A DNA stretch of 64,000 nucleotides from assembly GCA_030041435.1 (NCBI GenBank), contig JASHNW010000004.1, positions 62,001-126,000 on the forward strand. The letters run 5' to 3'. Shown here piece after piece: positions 9,357 to 16,474 of this stretch; the stretch's first letter is position 1, and each line of letters begins with the position of its first letter. The translations under genes and the position numbers were made by a program. This stretch comes from Acidobacteriaceae bacterium (GTDB lineage Bacteria > Acidobacteriota > Terriglobia > Terriglobales > Acidobacteriaceae). The notes under the pieces were generated by a model. That model searched no databases. It saw nothing but the letters and a program-made list of their open reading frames with translations, and had not been told where the DNA came from.

Positions 9357-9636
9357 CAGAAAGCGATGATAGCTGATGGACGATGCGATGTTTGGCGGTT
9401 GACCGGCAAAGCGGAAATTTCGAGGCACGGATCGCGAAGGCACGACCGGTATTCGTTGCTATGTGGGCCGGTGGTGGTCAAGCCCGCCAAACGACGGTCG
9501 CGCCGACGTGCTTCGACGGCGAAGGCAGTCGCGCCAATACGATCCGTCGCATTCGCATGGAAGAGCTGCGTGCCAACGGCCAGTCGGCATCGCTCCAGCT
9601 TTCTCCCTGACAAGCGGGGGTGTTTGTTCCTCGCCG

Positions 9637-9762
9637 ATATCGCAGAAGCTGATCGCTCCCGCGTCATCGCAGCAGCCGCAGATTCTTCGCTTACCACCCC
9701 CAAACTGAAGAACGTTTGGGGCCCCGTGCGCTCAAAATGACAGCCTCCATTCTGTTGTGGAC
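9637..9762 (-). repeat. REP-like intergenic element
   Basis: The minus strand reads cattttgagcgcacggggcc, then agcgaagaatctgcggc and atgacgcgggagcg, a degenerate form of the 'cattctgagcgcagcgaagaatc' type of dispersed bacterial repeat. A related element is at 31320-31445. No gene is seen in 9357-9848. Confidence 0.45.
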
Positions 9763-9848
9763 TTCGGGGACACCACACCAGCGAAAGCTCAGCGGAGCCG
9801 ATTCATCGGTTCATCTGCGATTGGGGTTGCGGGCCGCGGGGCGCCGCC

Positions 9849-10970
9849 TCAGATGCGCATGGGCATGATGATGTAGCGGTATTTGTATTCGTCGGAGGCG
9901 TCTTCGGGGCGCATCTGGCCGGCGGACTGGGCGTCTTTGAACTCGAGGCGGACTTCGCCGGTGTTGCCGACGGCCTTGAGGAAGTCGATGAGATAGGACG
10001 AGTTGAAGCCGACCACGATGGCGTCGAAGGTGTAGGGCGTCTCGATGGTGTCTTCGGACTCGCCGGCTTCGGTGGAGGAGGAGGAGATCTTGACCTCGTT
10101 CTGCTCGAGGCGCATCTTGATGGCGCCGGAGCGCTCGTCGGCGAACTGGGCGACGCGCTGGATGGAGGCGGAGAGGTCTTCGCTGCGGACGATGACGAAC
10201 TTCGAGTTGTCGCGCGGCATAACGGCTTCGTAGTTGGGGAACTGGCCGGTGAGCTTGCGGCTGGTGAGCACGCGGTGGCCGATGCGGAAGAAGAGGGTGG
10301 AGTCGTCGTCGGCAAACTCGACGTGCTCGGCCTCGGTGTTGGAGAGGAGCGACTGCAGCTCCTGGAGGGCCTTGCGCGGAATGAGGGTCTTCTTTTCGCC
10401 GGTGATGCCGGGGAAGCTCTCGGCGGATTTTTCGATGTGCGCGAGGCGATGGCCGTCAGTAGCGACCATGGCGATGGACTCGGCCTTGAGGATAAGCAGC
10501 GCGCCGTTGAGGGTGTAGCGGGATTCCTCGTTGGAGATGGCGAAGATGGTGCGCGCGATGAGGGTGCGCAGCGAGGCGACGGGGATTTTGACGACGCTGG
10601 TTTCAGGGAACTCAGGCACCTGAGGAAAATTGGCGCGGGCCATGCCGACCATCTTGGTGTTGGAGCGGCCGGAGCGAATCTGGACCCAGTGGTTTTCGAG
10701 GAGCTTGACAGAGATGTCGCCGTCGCCGAGGAGGCGGATGTAGTCGTAAAGCTTGCGCGCGGGGATGGTGCAGGAGCCGGGCTTTTTGACTTTGGCGGCA
10801 CAGGAGGTGCGGATGCTCTGGTCGAGATCGGTGGCGGTAACGACGATGCGGTCGGCGTCAGCTTCGAGGAGGAAGTTGGAGAGGATGGGGATGGTCGTCT
10901 TGCGTTCGACGACGCTCTGCGTGGCGGTCAGCTCACGCAGCAGATCCTGACGGCTGACGGTGATCTCCAT
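9849..10970 (-). CDS. dnaN: DNA polymerase III beta subunit (sliding clamp)
   Basis: A 373-residue homodimeric ring clamp that tethers DNA polymerase III and other repair factors to DNA. It starts MEITVSRQDLLRELTATQSV and has the typical phrases TTIPILSNFLLEA, TDLDQSI, EESRYTLNGALL, VATDGHRLA, RKALQEL and, at the end, YIIMPMRI with the usual MPMR C-terminus. The ATG at 10970 follows GGGAGC at a suitable distance. It is not next to dnaA, which lies about 15 kb away, and it is the last gene before a 690-base non-coding stretch that may be origin-like. Confidence 0.97.
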   Translation of the reverse strand: MEITVSRQDLLRELTATQSVVERKTTIPILSNFLLEADADRIVVTATDLDQSIRTSCAAKVKKPGSCTIPARKLYDYIRLLGDGDISVKLLENHWVQIRSGRSNTKMVGMARANFPQVPEFPETSVVKIPVASLRTLIARTIFAISNEESRYTLNGALLILKAESIAMVATDGHRLAHIEKSAESFPGITGEKKTLIPRKALQELQSLLSNTEAEHVEFADDDSTLFFRIGHRVLTSRKLTGQFPNYEAVMPRDNSKFVIVRSEDLSASIQRVAQFADERSGAIKMRLEQNEVKISSSSTEAGESEDTIETPYTFDAIVVGFNSSYLIDFLKAVGNTGEVRLEFKDAQSAGQMRPEDASDEYKYRYIIMPMRI

Positions 10971-11138
10971 AGTCGCTCCCTGGACCACTTTTTCCTGTTC
11001 CACTCCTGCCGGCATGTGGCTCCCCCAAAGCAGTTTGACTCAATGTACACCATGCGGAGGAAGACCCCGCAAGCAATCCATTGTAGAGACTTGCGGGAGG
11101 AAATGCGTTCTGGAAAACGCGGCAGGAGTGTGGAGGGC

Positions 11139-11200
11139 CTGGCGTTCAGCATTCAGGGCTCAGCGCTCAGGAAAGGCCGATGCGCTGTGCGCGCGTTTTG
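11139..11200 (+). repeat. Dispersed intergenic repeat R2, copy 2
   Basis: The tract ggcgttcagcattcagggct then cagcgctcagg is followed by aaaggccgatgcgctgtgcg and cgcgttttg. It has the same order as the other copies: short imperfect tandem, then ATGCGC stem, then T run. Confidence 0.5.
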
Positions 11201-11622
11201 ACCGCGGGAGCACCGGGCGGCGCGACTACGGGGACTACTGGTTTTTATTTATTTGTTATTTCAGTAGCCGTAGTCGTTGGGCGCGGAAAAGTGGAAAGAG
11301 GAGGGGAAACCGCTGCTGGAGCGGGTGCGAAGTGGGTGCGAGTTTTAGAAAACCGGGGCGGTGGGAAATGGAAAAGGAGGAAAGCGAGGTGGAAGAGCGG
11401 GAATGGGTCACGCGTTCTCCACGATATGAACAGTGGCCGCGCAAAGGCGTGTGGAAAGGATTGGAGGTGAGTGGAAAGCGCGGTTTGGAGCAGTAGGGAT
11501 ACGGGCTGGGAGGGGACGCGCGGTGCACAGAGGAAGGATTATCCGAAGATTGCACAGGCGGGCGAATGATTGAGGAGAATCTGGGGAAAATCTGCGATTG
11601 ATGCACTCGTGTGGGGGATCGG

Positions 11623-11660
11623 ACCACAGAGGCCGCGGAGGACACGGAACACGGGGGAGA
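11623..11660 (+). repeat. Dispersed intergenic repeat R1, divergent copy
   Basis: accacagaggccgcggagga then cacggaacacggggg, a diverged form of the CCACAGAGGACGCAGAGAGC repeat found at 15087, 16393 and 18806. It ends 3 nt before the stop codon of the next gene. Confidence 0.4.
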
Positions 11661-11663
11661 TTG

Positions 11664-13193
11664 CTAATCTCGTACCTTGTCCAGGGTTAGAACATAGGGC
11701 AGGATGGCGGCGACCAGGCCGGGTTTTATGCCCTGGGCCAGCACCCTGCCAGCCAGCTTTCCCTCCTGCGGAATGAGCTTGACTGCCAACTTGCGCACTC
11801 CGAAGGCCGCGGCCTCGTTTGATGCAATGAGCCCGGTCGACATTCCTGTGAGGGCGGGCCCCTGCGACTGCATCTCAAGAATCTCTGCCGGCGGCGCCTT
11901 GCCCAGCGCGAGGGTCGCTGCAGTGCCGGAATGCAGGTGCAGGGAAACCGGCTGCTCGGCGCCACCGTTTCTCAGCAGGCCCTTCCACGTGCCCATCCAC
12001 TCGCCGGTTGCGACAAAGGGTTTTGAGGGAGGCCCAACGTCCTGCGGCGACGTCCATGCGGGGATGTAGCTCTGGAGAATTTGGTCGCAGATGCCGGCAG
12101 CCAGCTCTGTTCCATCACTTCGATTCATGAGCACCAGGCAGGCGAGGTCTTCTGACGGCACCATGTAGAGCCGGGTAGCGACACCGGGCTGTCCGCCGAC
12201 TTTGAACACGTACGGCAAGCCTGACTTCAGCTTGCCGGTAAACCAGCCGAAGGTGGTTGCCACGCCTGAAGGCCCAACATACACGGGCTGATGAAGTTCG
12301 TCGATCCACTTTGGCTCTAAAATCGCCGTCCGATGCGTGATATGGCTCTTCATGTTCCACATGGCAAAGAGCGCGAGATCGTGCGCGCTGGCGTAGAGCT
12401 CTCCGGAGGGTGGAGTTGAGGTGGTGTAGTACGGAATCGGCCTGGCCGCGTCGTCATAGCCTATGGCGCGGGCTGGCAAGCGTGCGATCTCGGTGCTGAA
12501 GAAACTGTCGTTTAAGCCGAGGGGTTGCAGGACCCGTTGCTTCATTAAGGCGCCGAAGTCCGTGCCGGTGACATTCGATGCGATGGCGCCCAGCGCGCTG
12601 AAGCCGATGTTGCTGTATTCATAGACCGAGCCAGGCGCATATGCGAGTCGGCCGAATTCCTGCAAAACGGTGGCGGCATCAGGAGGCGGTGCTGGTCCGC
12701 CCTGGAAGTACGCGGAGAACATTCCCGGCAACCCGCTCGCGTGCGCACCGAGCAAGCGAACCGTAGCACCCTGGGGGTTGCCGTTTGGACCTTCGATTCC
12801 GCTTCCGGCAAGGTATCGATTGCCGGGCGCGTCGAGAGCGATCTTGCCCTCCGCAACCAGGGTCATGAGCAACGTGGTGGTGAAGGGTTTGGTGAGAGAT
12901 GCGAGGCAGAAGGGCGTGCGGGCGGTTGCCGGGATGCTGTGCTCGCGATCGGCGAAGCCAAAACCCTCCTCCCAAACGATACGACCCTGGTGAACCACAG
13001 CGACGGCGACCCCGGTGGCTTTGCCGCTGGCAACCTCGTTGAGAATGCGCTGCCGCATGGGGGCAAAATCGTGCTGCGGACCGCGGGTTGCTTCCGTACT
13101 GCTTCCATAGAGCCGCGATGGCGGAAGCACGCCCGCAACGGAAGCGGCGAGCAGGGAGCGGAGGACGTCTCGGCGGTTTGTGAGTGCAGTCAT
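11664..13193 (-). CDS. Exported serine hydrolase, beta-lactamase/class C PBP-like family
   Basis: A 509-residue protein with a Tat-like signal (NRRDVLRSLLAASVAGVLP), so probably exported folded. The beta-lactamase fold occupies residues ~45-390, with the S99-L-T-K102 motif, Y193-S-N195, and GGQPG in the position of the third (K/H)xG motif. Family members act as esterases, D-aminopeptidases or carboxypeptidases, and the substrate cannot be predicted. Residues ~400-509 form an extra C-terminal domain seen in many of these hydrolases. It follows a methyltransferase gene by 15 nt, so the two are probably co-transcribed. Confidence 0.85.
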   Translation of the reverse strand: MTALTNRRDVLRSLLAASVAGVLPPSRLYGSSTEATRGPQHDFAPMRQRILNEVASGKATGVAVAVVHQGRIVWEEGFGFADREHSIPATARTPFCLASLTKPFTTTLLMTLVAEGKIALDAPGNRYLAGSGIEGPNGNPQGATVRLLGAHASGLPGMFSAYFQGGPAPPPDAATVLQEFGRLAYAPGSVYEYSNIGFSALGAIASNVTGTDFGALMKQRVLQPLGLNDSFFSTEIARLPARAIGYDDAARPIPYYTTSTPPSGELYASAHDLALFAMWNMKSHITHRTAILEPKWIDELHQPVYVGPSGVATTFGWFTGKLKSGLPYVFKVGGQPGVATRLYMVPSEDLACLVLMNRSDGTELAAGICDQILQSYIPAWTSPQDVGPPSKPFVATGEWMGTWKGLLRNGGAEQPVSLHLHSGTAATLALGKAPPAEILEMQSQGPALTGMSTGLIASNEAAAFGVRKLAVKLIPQEGKLAGRVLAQGIKPGLVAAILPYVLTLDKVRD

Positions 13194-13208
13194 TGAGTTC
13201 CGGCTTCT

Positions 13209-14081
13209 TCAGGAAAAGCTGAGAGGCCTGGCGTGGACAACATGAAGGCCAAGATGTCCGGGCGCAAGTCCCTGAACGGCGCGGCCGAACCTGGACACAA
13301 TCTCCTCGTAACCGATGTCTTCGATGGCACAAAATCCGTGCGAGCGAAGAATAGCTCGCATGCGAGCCGGCTCGAAACGGCTGACCGAACGTTCGTCCAT
13401 TTTCTCAAGCTGTTCAGTCCGCTCCTTTTCGAATTGCCTTAGCTCTTGTGAGGATGCCTCGGGAGGTTCCATGTAGTCGAACACCACCTCCGAGTTGTGG
13501 ATGGACGACATGGTGTCCAGAGTGCGGCCGATGGCGTTCTGTGTGAGATAGGGCACAACCCCGAGCCAGGTGAAAAACGCGGGCGAGTTTTGCTGCAGAC
13601 CGGCGGCGACGAGTTTCTGTGCCACATTGTCGCGCTCGAAATCGACGGGCACGAGCGAAAGCCATGGCGGAAGTGCGATTTGAGCTTCAGCCAGGCGCTC
13701 GCGTTTCCATGCCTGGGTGGCGGGGTGGTCCACCTCATAGATACGGATCTCGAGTGCGCTATGGGGATTGCGGAGAGCGAACGTGTCGAGTCCGGCGCCA
13801 AGGATGACGATCTGCCGAACCCCTCTTTCGACAGCTCTCGACAAAGCGTCTTCCGCAATCCGGCTTCGCGCGGCGGTGAAGAGACGTCCGATGGCGGCCA
13901 GGGGGTGTGCGTTCGAAAATTGCAGCACGTCCTTTTCGTCTTCGTGCAGAATCTTCATGGCAAATGGGTCACAGAGGATGGAGCCACGATCGAGCAACTG
14001 ATGAGCAGCTCGTTGCCGGGCGATTGTGAGGGCTGTGCGGCTGGGTTCATTCGGCTTCATGTTCGAGGTCTCCGTGCTCAT
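13209..14081 (-). CDS. Class I SAM-dependent methyltransferase, leucine-carboxymethyltransferase-like family
   Basis: A 290-residue cytoplasmic enzyme. The SAM-binding motif I is VILGAGLDTFALR, and motif II carries the acidic residue in YEVDHPATQAWKRERL. Both are hallmarks of the LCM/TIGR00027 (PpmS-type) methyltransferases. Later EVVFDYMEPP also fits. These enzymes O-methylate carboxyls or polyketide intermediates; the substrate here is unknown. MSTETSNMKPNE gives the start at 14081, and the Met at residue 8 is an alternative. It is the first gene of a two-gene unit with the serine hydrolase and is divergent from the alpha/beta hydrolase at 14319. Confidence 0.85.
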   Translation of the reverse strand: MSTETSNMKPNEPSRTALTIARQRAAHQLLDRGSILCDPFAMKILHEDEKDVLQFSNAHPLAAIGRLFTAARSRIAEDALSRAVERGVRQIVILGAGLDTFALRNPHSALEIRIYEVDHPATQAWKRERLAEAQIALPPWLSLVPVDFERDNVAQKLVAAGLQQNSPAFFTWLGVVPYLTQNAIGRTLDTMSSIHNSEVVFDYMEPPEASSQELRQFEKERTEQLEKMDERSVSRFEPARMRAILRSHGFCAIEDIGYEEIVSRFGRAVQGLAPGHLGLHVVHARPLSFS

Positions 14082-14306
14082 TCATGGGTGATGGCACGAG
14101 TTGCGGTGTGGTGGTGTCGATGGAAATGCATGCCATCCAGTCTAAGCAAGCATCCATGAGTTCGGGCTGTATCGTCGGCGTTCTGGAGGTTTCGGGCTGC
14201 GCCTGGTTGGGAGCCGGGCTCCGGTCGTGAATGTTTCGGGTTGCGTGTGACTCACCGGATTCATGTCCGACGCCAAATTCGTTCAGGGTTCAGTTCAGCG
14301 CGCCCG

Positions 14307-14312
14307 TATAAT
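14307..14312 (+). promoter_or_regulatory. -10 element (TATAAT) for a leaderless transcript
   Basis: A perfect TATAAT consensus ends 6 nt before the ATG at 14319. The transcription start would fall on the start codon. The -35 region is weak (TTCAGG about 19 nt upstream). Confidence 0.55.
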
Positions 14313-14318
14313 CCGCGC

Positions 14319-14993
14319 ATGTGGGCGTTGCGCGTACTTCCCTTTGCGCTGGCTCTTGCCGTGGTTGCGCCGGCGCAGCGGACTGTGTCGTTCGCAACGG
14401 ACGATGGCGGCCAGATTTGCGCCGATGTGTACGGTCAGGGCAGCCGCGCAGTGGTGCTGGCTCACGGCGGACAGTTCAAGAAGGAGAGCTGGCGCAACCA
14501 GGCCTTGCCGCTTGCAGCGGCGGGCTTTCGCGTGCTGGCCATCGACCTCAGAGGTTTCGGTTGTTCTAAAGGCCCGGGCCAGGAAGATTTCGACACGGCT
14601 CCGTTTGAGAAAGACGTGCTGGCTGCGGTGCGCTACTTAAAAGCCAACGGGGCGAAAACGGTGTCGGTGGTGGGAGGGAGTTTTGGAGGCGCAGCCGCCG
14701 GCGATGCATCGATCAAGGCGCCGGCCGGGGAGATTGACCGGATCGTCTTTCTCGGCGCAGCGCCGAACCTGCCGGCGGACGGCCTGAAATCGCGCGCCTT
14801 GTTCATCGTAGCGCGCGAGGACAGCAACGGCAGCGGTCTGCGGCTGCCTGGCATCCGAGCGCAGTACGAAAGGGCTCCTGAGCCGAAGCAATTGATTGTG
14901 CTGGACGGATCGGCCCACGCGCAGTTTCTCTTTCAAACCGAGCAGAATGCTCGGGTGATGCGGGAGATGTTGCGATTTTTGTCGGCGCCATGA
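14319..14993 (+). CDS. Exported alpha/beta hydrolase
   Basis: A 224-residue protein. A short signal peptide (MWALRVLPFALALAVVAPAQ) is followed by an alpha/beta hydrolase core: oxyanion region LAHGGQFKKESW, strand LAIDLRGFG, nucleophile elbow VVGGSFGGAAAG with the serine in GGSFG, and the late catalytic histidine in LDGSAHAQFLF. It is somewhat short for the family, lacking a large cap. Substrate unknown; an esterase or dienelactone-hydrolase-like activity is likely. The start at 14319 is fixed by the signal peptide and by a perfect -10 just upstream. A longer start would include the promoter itself. Confidence 0.82.
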   Translation: MWALRVLPFALALAVVAPAQRTVSFATDDGGQICADVYGQGSRAVVLAHGGQFKKESWRNQALPLAAAGFRVLAIDLRGFGCSKGPGQEDFDTAPFEKDVLAAVRYLKANGAKTVSVVGGSFGGAAAGDASIKAPAGEIDRIVFLGAAPNLPADGLKSRALFIVAREDSNGSGLRLPGIRAQYERAPEPKQLIVLDGSAHAQFLFQTEQNARVMREMLRFLSAP

Positions 14994-14994
14994 G

Positions 14995-15120
14995 GGTGCA
15001 GGGTGCAGGGTTTAGGGTGCACGAAAGGCGGATGCCCCGGCGCGCATTTTCCCAGATCTGCGAGCGGACCCCTCGGAGCTGATGCGCCACAGAGGACGCA
15101 GAGAGCACTGAGGGGATTTC
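14995..15120 (+). repeat. Composite intergenic repeat R2+R1
   Basis: R2 (tandem gggtgca units, then gaaaggcggatgccccggcg and cgcattttccc) is followed directly by R1 (ccacagaggacgcagagagc). The same R2-R1 order recurs at 16314-16440. The R2 hairpin and T run could serve as terminator of the hydrolase gene that ends at 14993. Confidence 0.6.
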
Positions 15121-15168
15121 GGCAGGTTGTGGAGCACCGGGCCGATTGACCGCCTCGCCTACAACGAA

Positions 15169-15192
15169 AGACCCTGCGGGTTGGCAGGGTCT
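15169..15192 (-). terminator. Rho-independent terminator of the DUF4097 gene
   Basis: A perfect 9-bp stem, AGACCCTGC (15169-15177) and GCAGGGTCT (15184-15192), with a 6-nt loop. On the minus strand it is followed by TTCGTTGT. It lies 27 nt after the stop at 15219. Confidence 0.8.
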
Positions 15193-15218
15193 CTCGGGAC
15201 GCTGGGGGAGGGGGAACT

Positions 15219-16094
15219 TTAGTTCATTGCGTCGGTACCGGAAGCCGCGGCGTGACTGATGGAGACGCCGCCGTTGACGGTCTGGGCATGGATGGTAGCG
15301 CCGCCGCTGCCGAGATCCGTTTCGAGGTGGTTCTTGATCTCACCCTGGATGGTGATGGGGAAGGCGACGGAGATGCCGCCGTTGACGGTGCTGGTTTCGA
15401 GGTGCGCGGAGTAGTTGCCGGGGATGCGCAGATCGATGCCGCCGTTGGTGGTGTCGGCGCGGAGGCCTGCGCCCTGCCAGCGGTCGCCGGCGAGAGCGAT
15501 GTCGAGGCCACCGTTGGTGGTGCGGCCCGCGACGTCACCGGAAAGGGCGGCCAGATCGACGCCGCCGTTGGTGGTGGAGAAGCGGATGGTTCCGTCGAGC
15601 TGGGTGAGATGGATGCCGCCGTTCTGGGTGTGCACTTCCGCGGCGAGGTGGCGGGGGACGCGGAGGTGGTAGTCGACGCTGTAGCCGTTGCGGCCGAAGA
15701 AGGCGGATTTGGGACCGTGGTCGCGAACGTCGCCGTTGCCGGTATCGATGGAAACCTGGTTGAGGACGTTCTGCGCGGCGGACTCGCTGGGCCCCCAGGC
15801 GACGACGCGGGCTTCAAGGGCGACGTCGGAGCGGTCTTCGCCGGTGACGTCGATGCCGCCGTTGGTGGTGTCGACGCTGAGATGGCCGGCGGGGAGGGTA
15901 AAGGTGGTGCGGCGCATCTGGCAGACGTGGGGCTCACCCCAATGGCTGCCGGTGTTGTCGCAATCTCCGGCGTGCCAGTTGGCGGGAAGCTGGGCGGCGG
16001 AGGCGGCGCATGCCTGGAAGCGTGAATGGGGGAGAGCAACACCCAGCACGACGATGGCGCAGAAGGCCAGGACAAACACGACGAAGCGGCGCAT
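15219..16094 (-). CDS. Exported DUF4097-type beta-strand repeat protein
   Basis: A protein of about 291 residues with an N-terminal signal or membrane anchor (MRRFVVFVLAFCAIVVLGVA). The body is a ladder of short units carrying T-x-NGG followed by I, V or L and an alternating strand: seven clear copies (DTTNGGID, TQNGGIHL, TTNGGVDL, TTNGGLDI, TTNGGIDL, TVNGGISV, TVNGGVSI) and two degenerate ones. This predicts a right-handed beta-solenoid, as in the DUF4097/GIN-domain family. The role is unknown; such proteins are exported and adhesin-like. An upstream ATG at 16133 would add 13 residues before the signal, so I prefer 16094. A clear terminator follows. Confidence 0.8.
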   Translation of the reverse strand: MRRFVVFVLAFCAIVVLGVALPHSRFQACAASAAQLPANWHAGDCDNTGSHWGEPHVCQMRRTTFTLPAGHLSVDTTNGGIDVTGEDRSDVALEARVVAWGPSESAAQNVLNQVSIDTGNGDVRDHGPKSAFFGRNGYSVDYHLRVPRHLAAEVHTQNGGIHLTQLDGTIRFSTTNGGVDLAALSGDVAGRTTNGGLDIALAGDRWQGAGLRADTTNGGIDLRIPGNYSAHLETSTVNGGISVAFPITIQGEIKNHLETDLGSGGATIHAQTVNGGVSISHAAASGTDAMN

Positions 16095-16313
16095 GGCACG
16101 AACCTCGCTTTTGGGATACGCAGAAGGCGTCATGGGAGTTCCTCAGGGCCTGTTGAGCGGCCCGAGCGGAGAATTCCGGGGTGCTGAGGAAGAGTGCACG
16201 TGGTATGCCGAAGGCTGCGGAGGGAAAGACGCGCAGAATGAGCGGGTTCGAGATGGAGGGCGAGGGGCGAGATGTTCGAAGCCGGGAACAGGTGTTCGGG
16301 AATGGACAGAGGG

Positions 16314-16440
16314 GCAGGGTGCAGGGTTCAGGAAAGGCGAATGCGCTGGCGCGCATTTTTCCTGGTCTGCCTGCGGACCCACGGGCACGATTCACCACAG
16401 AGGACGCGGAGAGCACGGAGGGATTTTTCGCAGATGTGGG
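16314..16440 (+). repeat. Composite intergenic repeat R2+R1
   Basis: R2 (cagggttcaggaaaggcgaa then tgcgctggcgcgcattttt) contains a perfect 6-bp stem ATGCGC/GCGCAT with a TGGC loop, followed by TTTTT. R1 follows (caccacagaggacgcggaga then gcacggagggatttttcg). Here the element lies between two minus-strand genes, so it does not terminate either of them in this orientation. Confidence 0.6.
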
Positions 16441-16474
16441 GTCTTGCCCTGATGCAAAACCGGCGAACGGTTCT

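Larger units (their letters stand above)
10971..11663. other. Long intergenic region with AT tract and repeated GTGGAAAG words (possible origin-like region)
   Basis: No convincing gene lies in these 693 bases. An AT-rich tract spans 11241-11262. GTGGAAAG occurs at 11291-11298, 11451-11458 and 11471-11478, with relatives GTGGGAAATGGAAAAG (11361-11376) and TGGGGAAAA (11582-11590). On the minus strand these read CTTTCCAC, close to the DnaA-box variant TTTTCCACA. TTATCCGAA occurs at 11539-11547. The layout (AT tract, box-like cluster, adjacent dnaN) suggests a replication-origin-like element, but no perfect TTATCCACA box is present. Copies of repeats R2 (11139-11200) and R1 (11623-11660) also lie here. 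Confidence 0.3.

Noticed and set aside
10275-11201. Plus-strand open frame opposite dnaN
   Set aside because: Shadow of dnaN that extends into repeat R2; no start signal.
11180-11470. Possible small gene in the dnaN-side intergenic region
   Set aside because: Composition follows the purine-rich DNA and repeats; no ribosome-binding site; the opposite frame is equally open.
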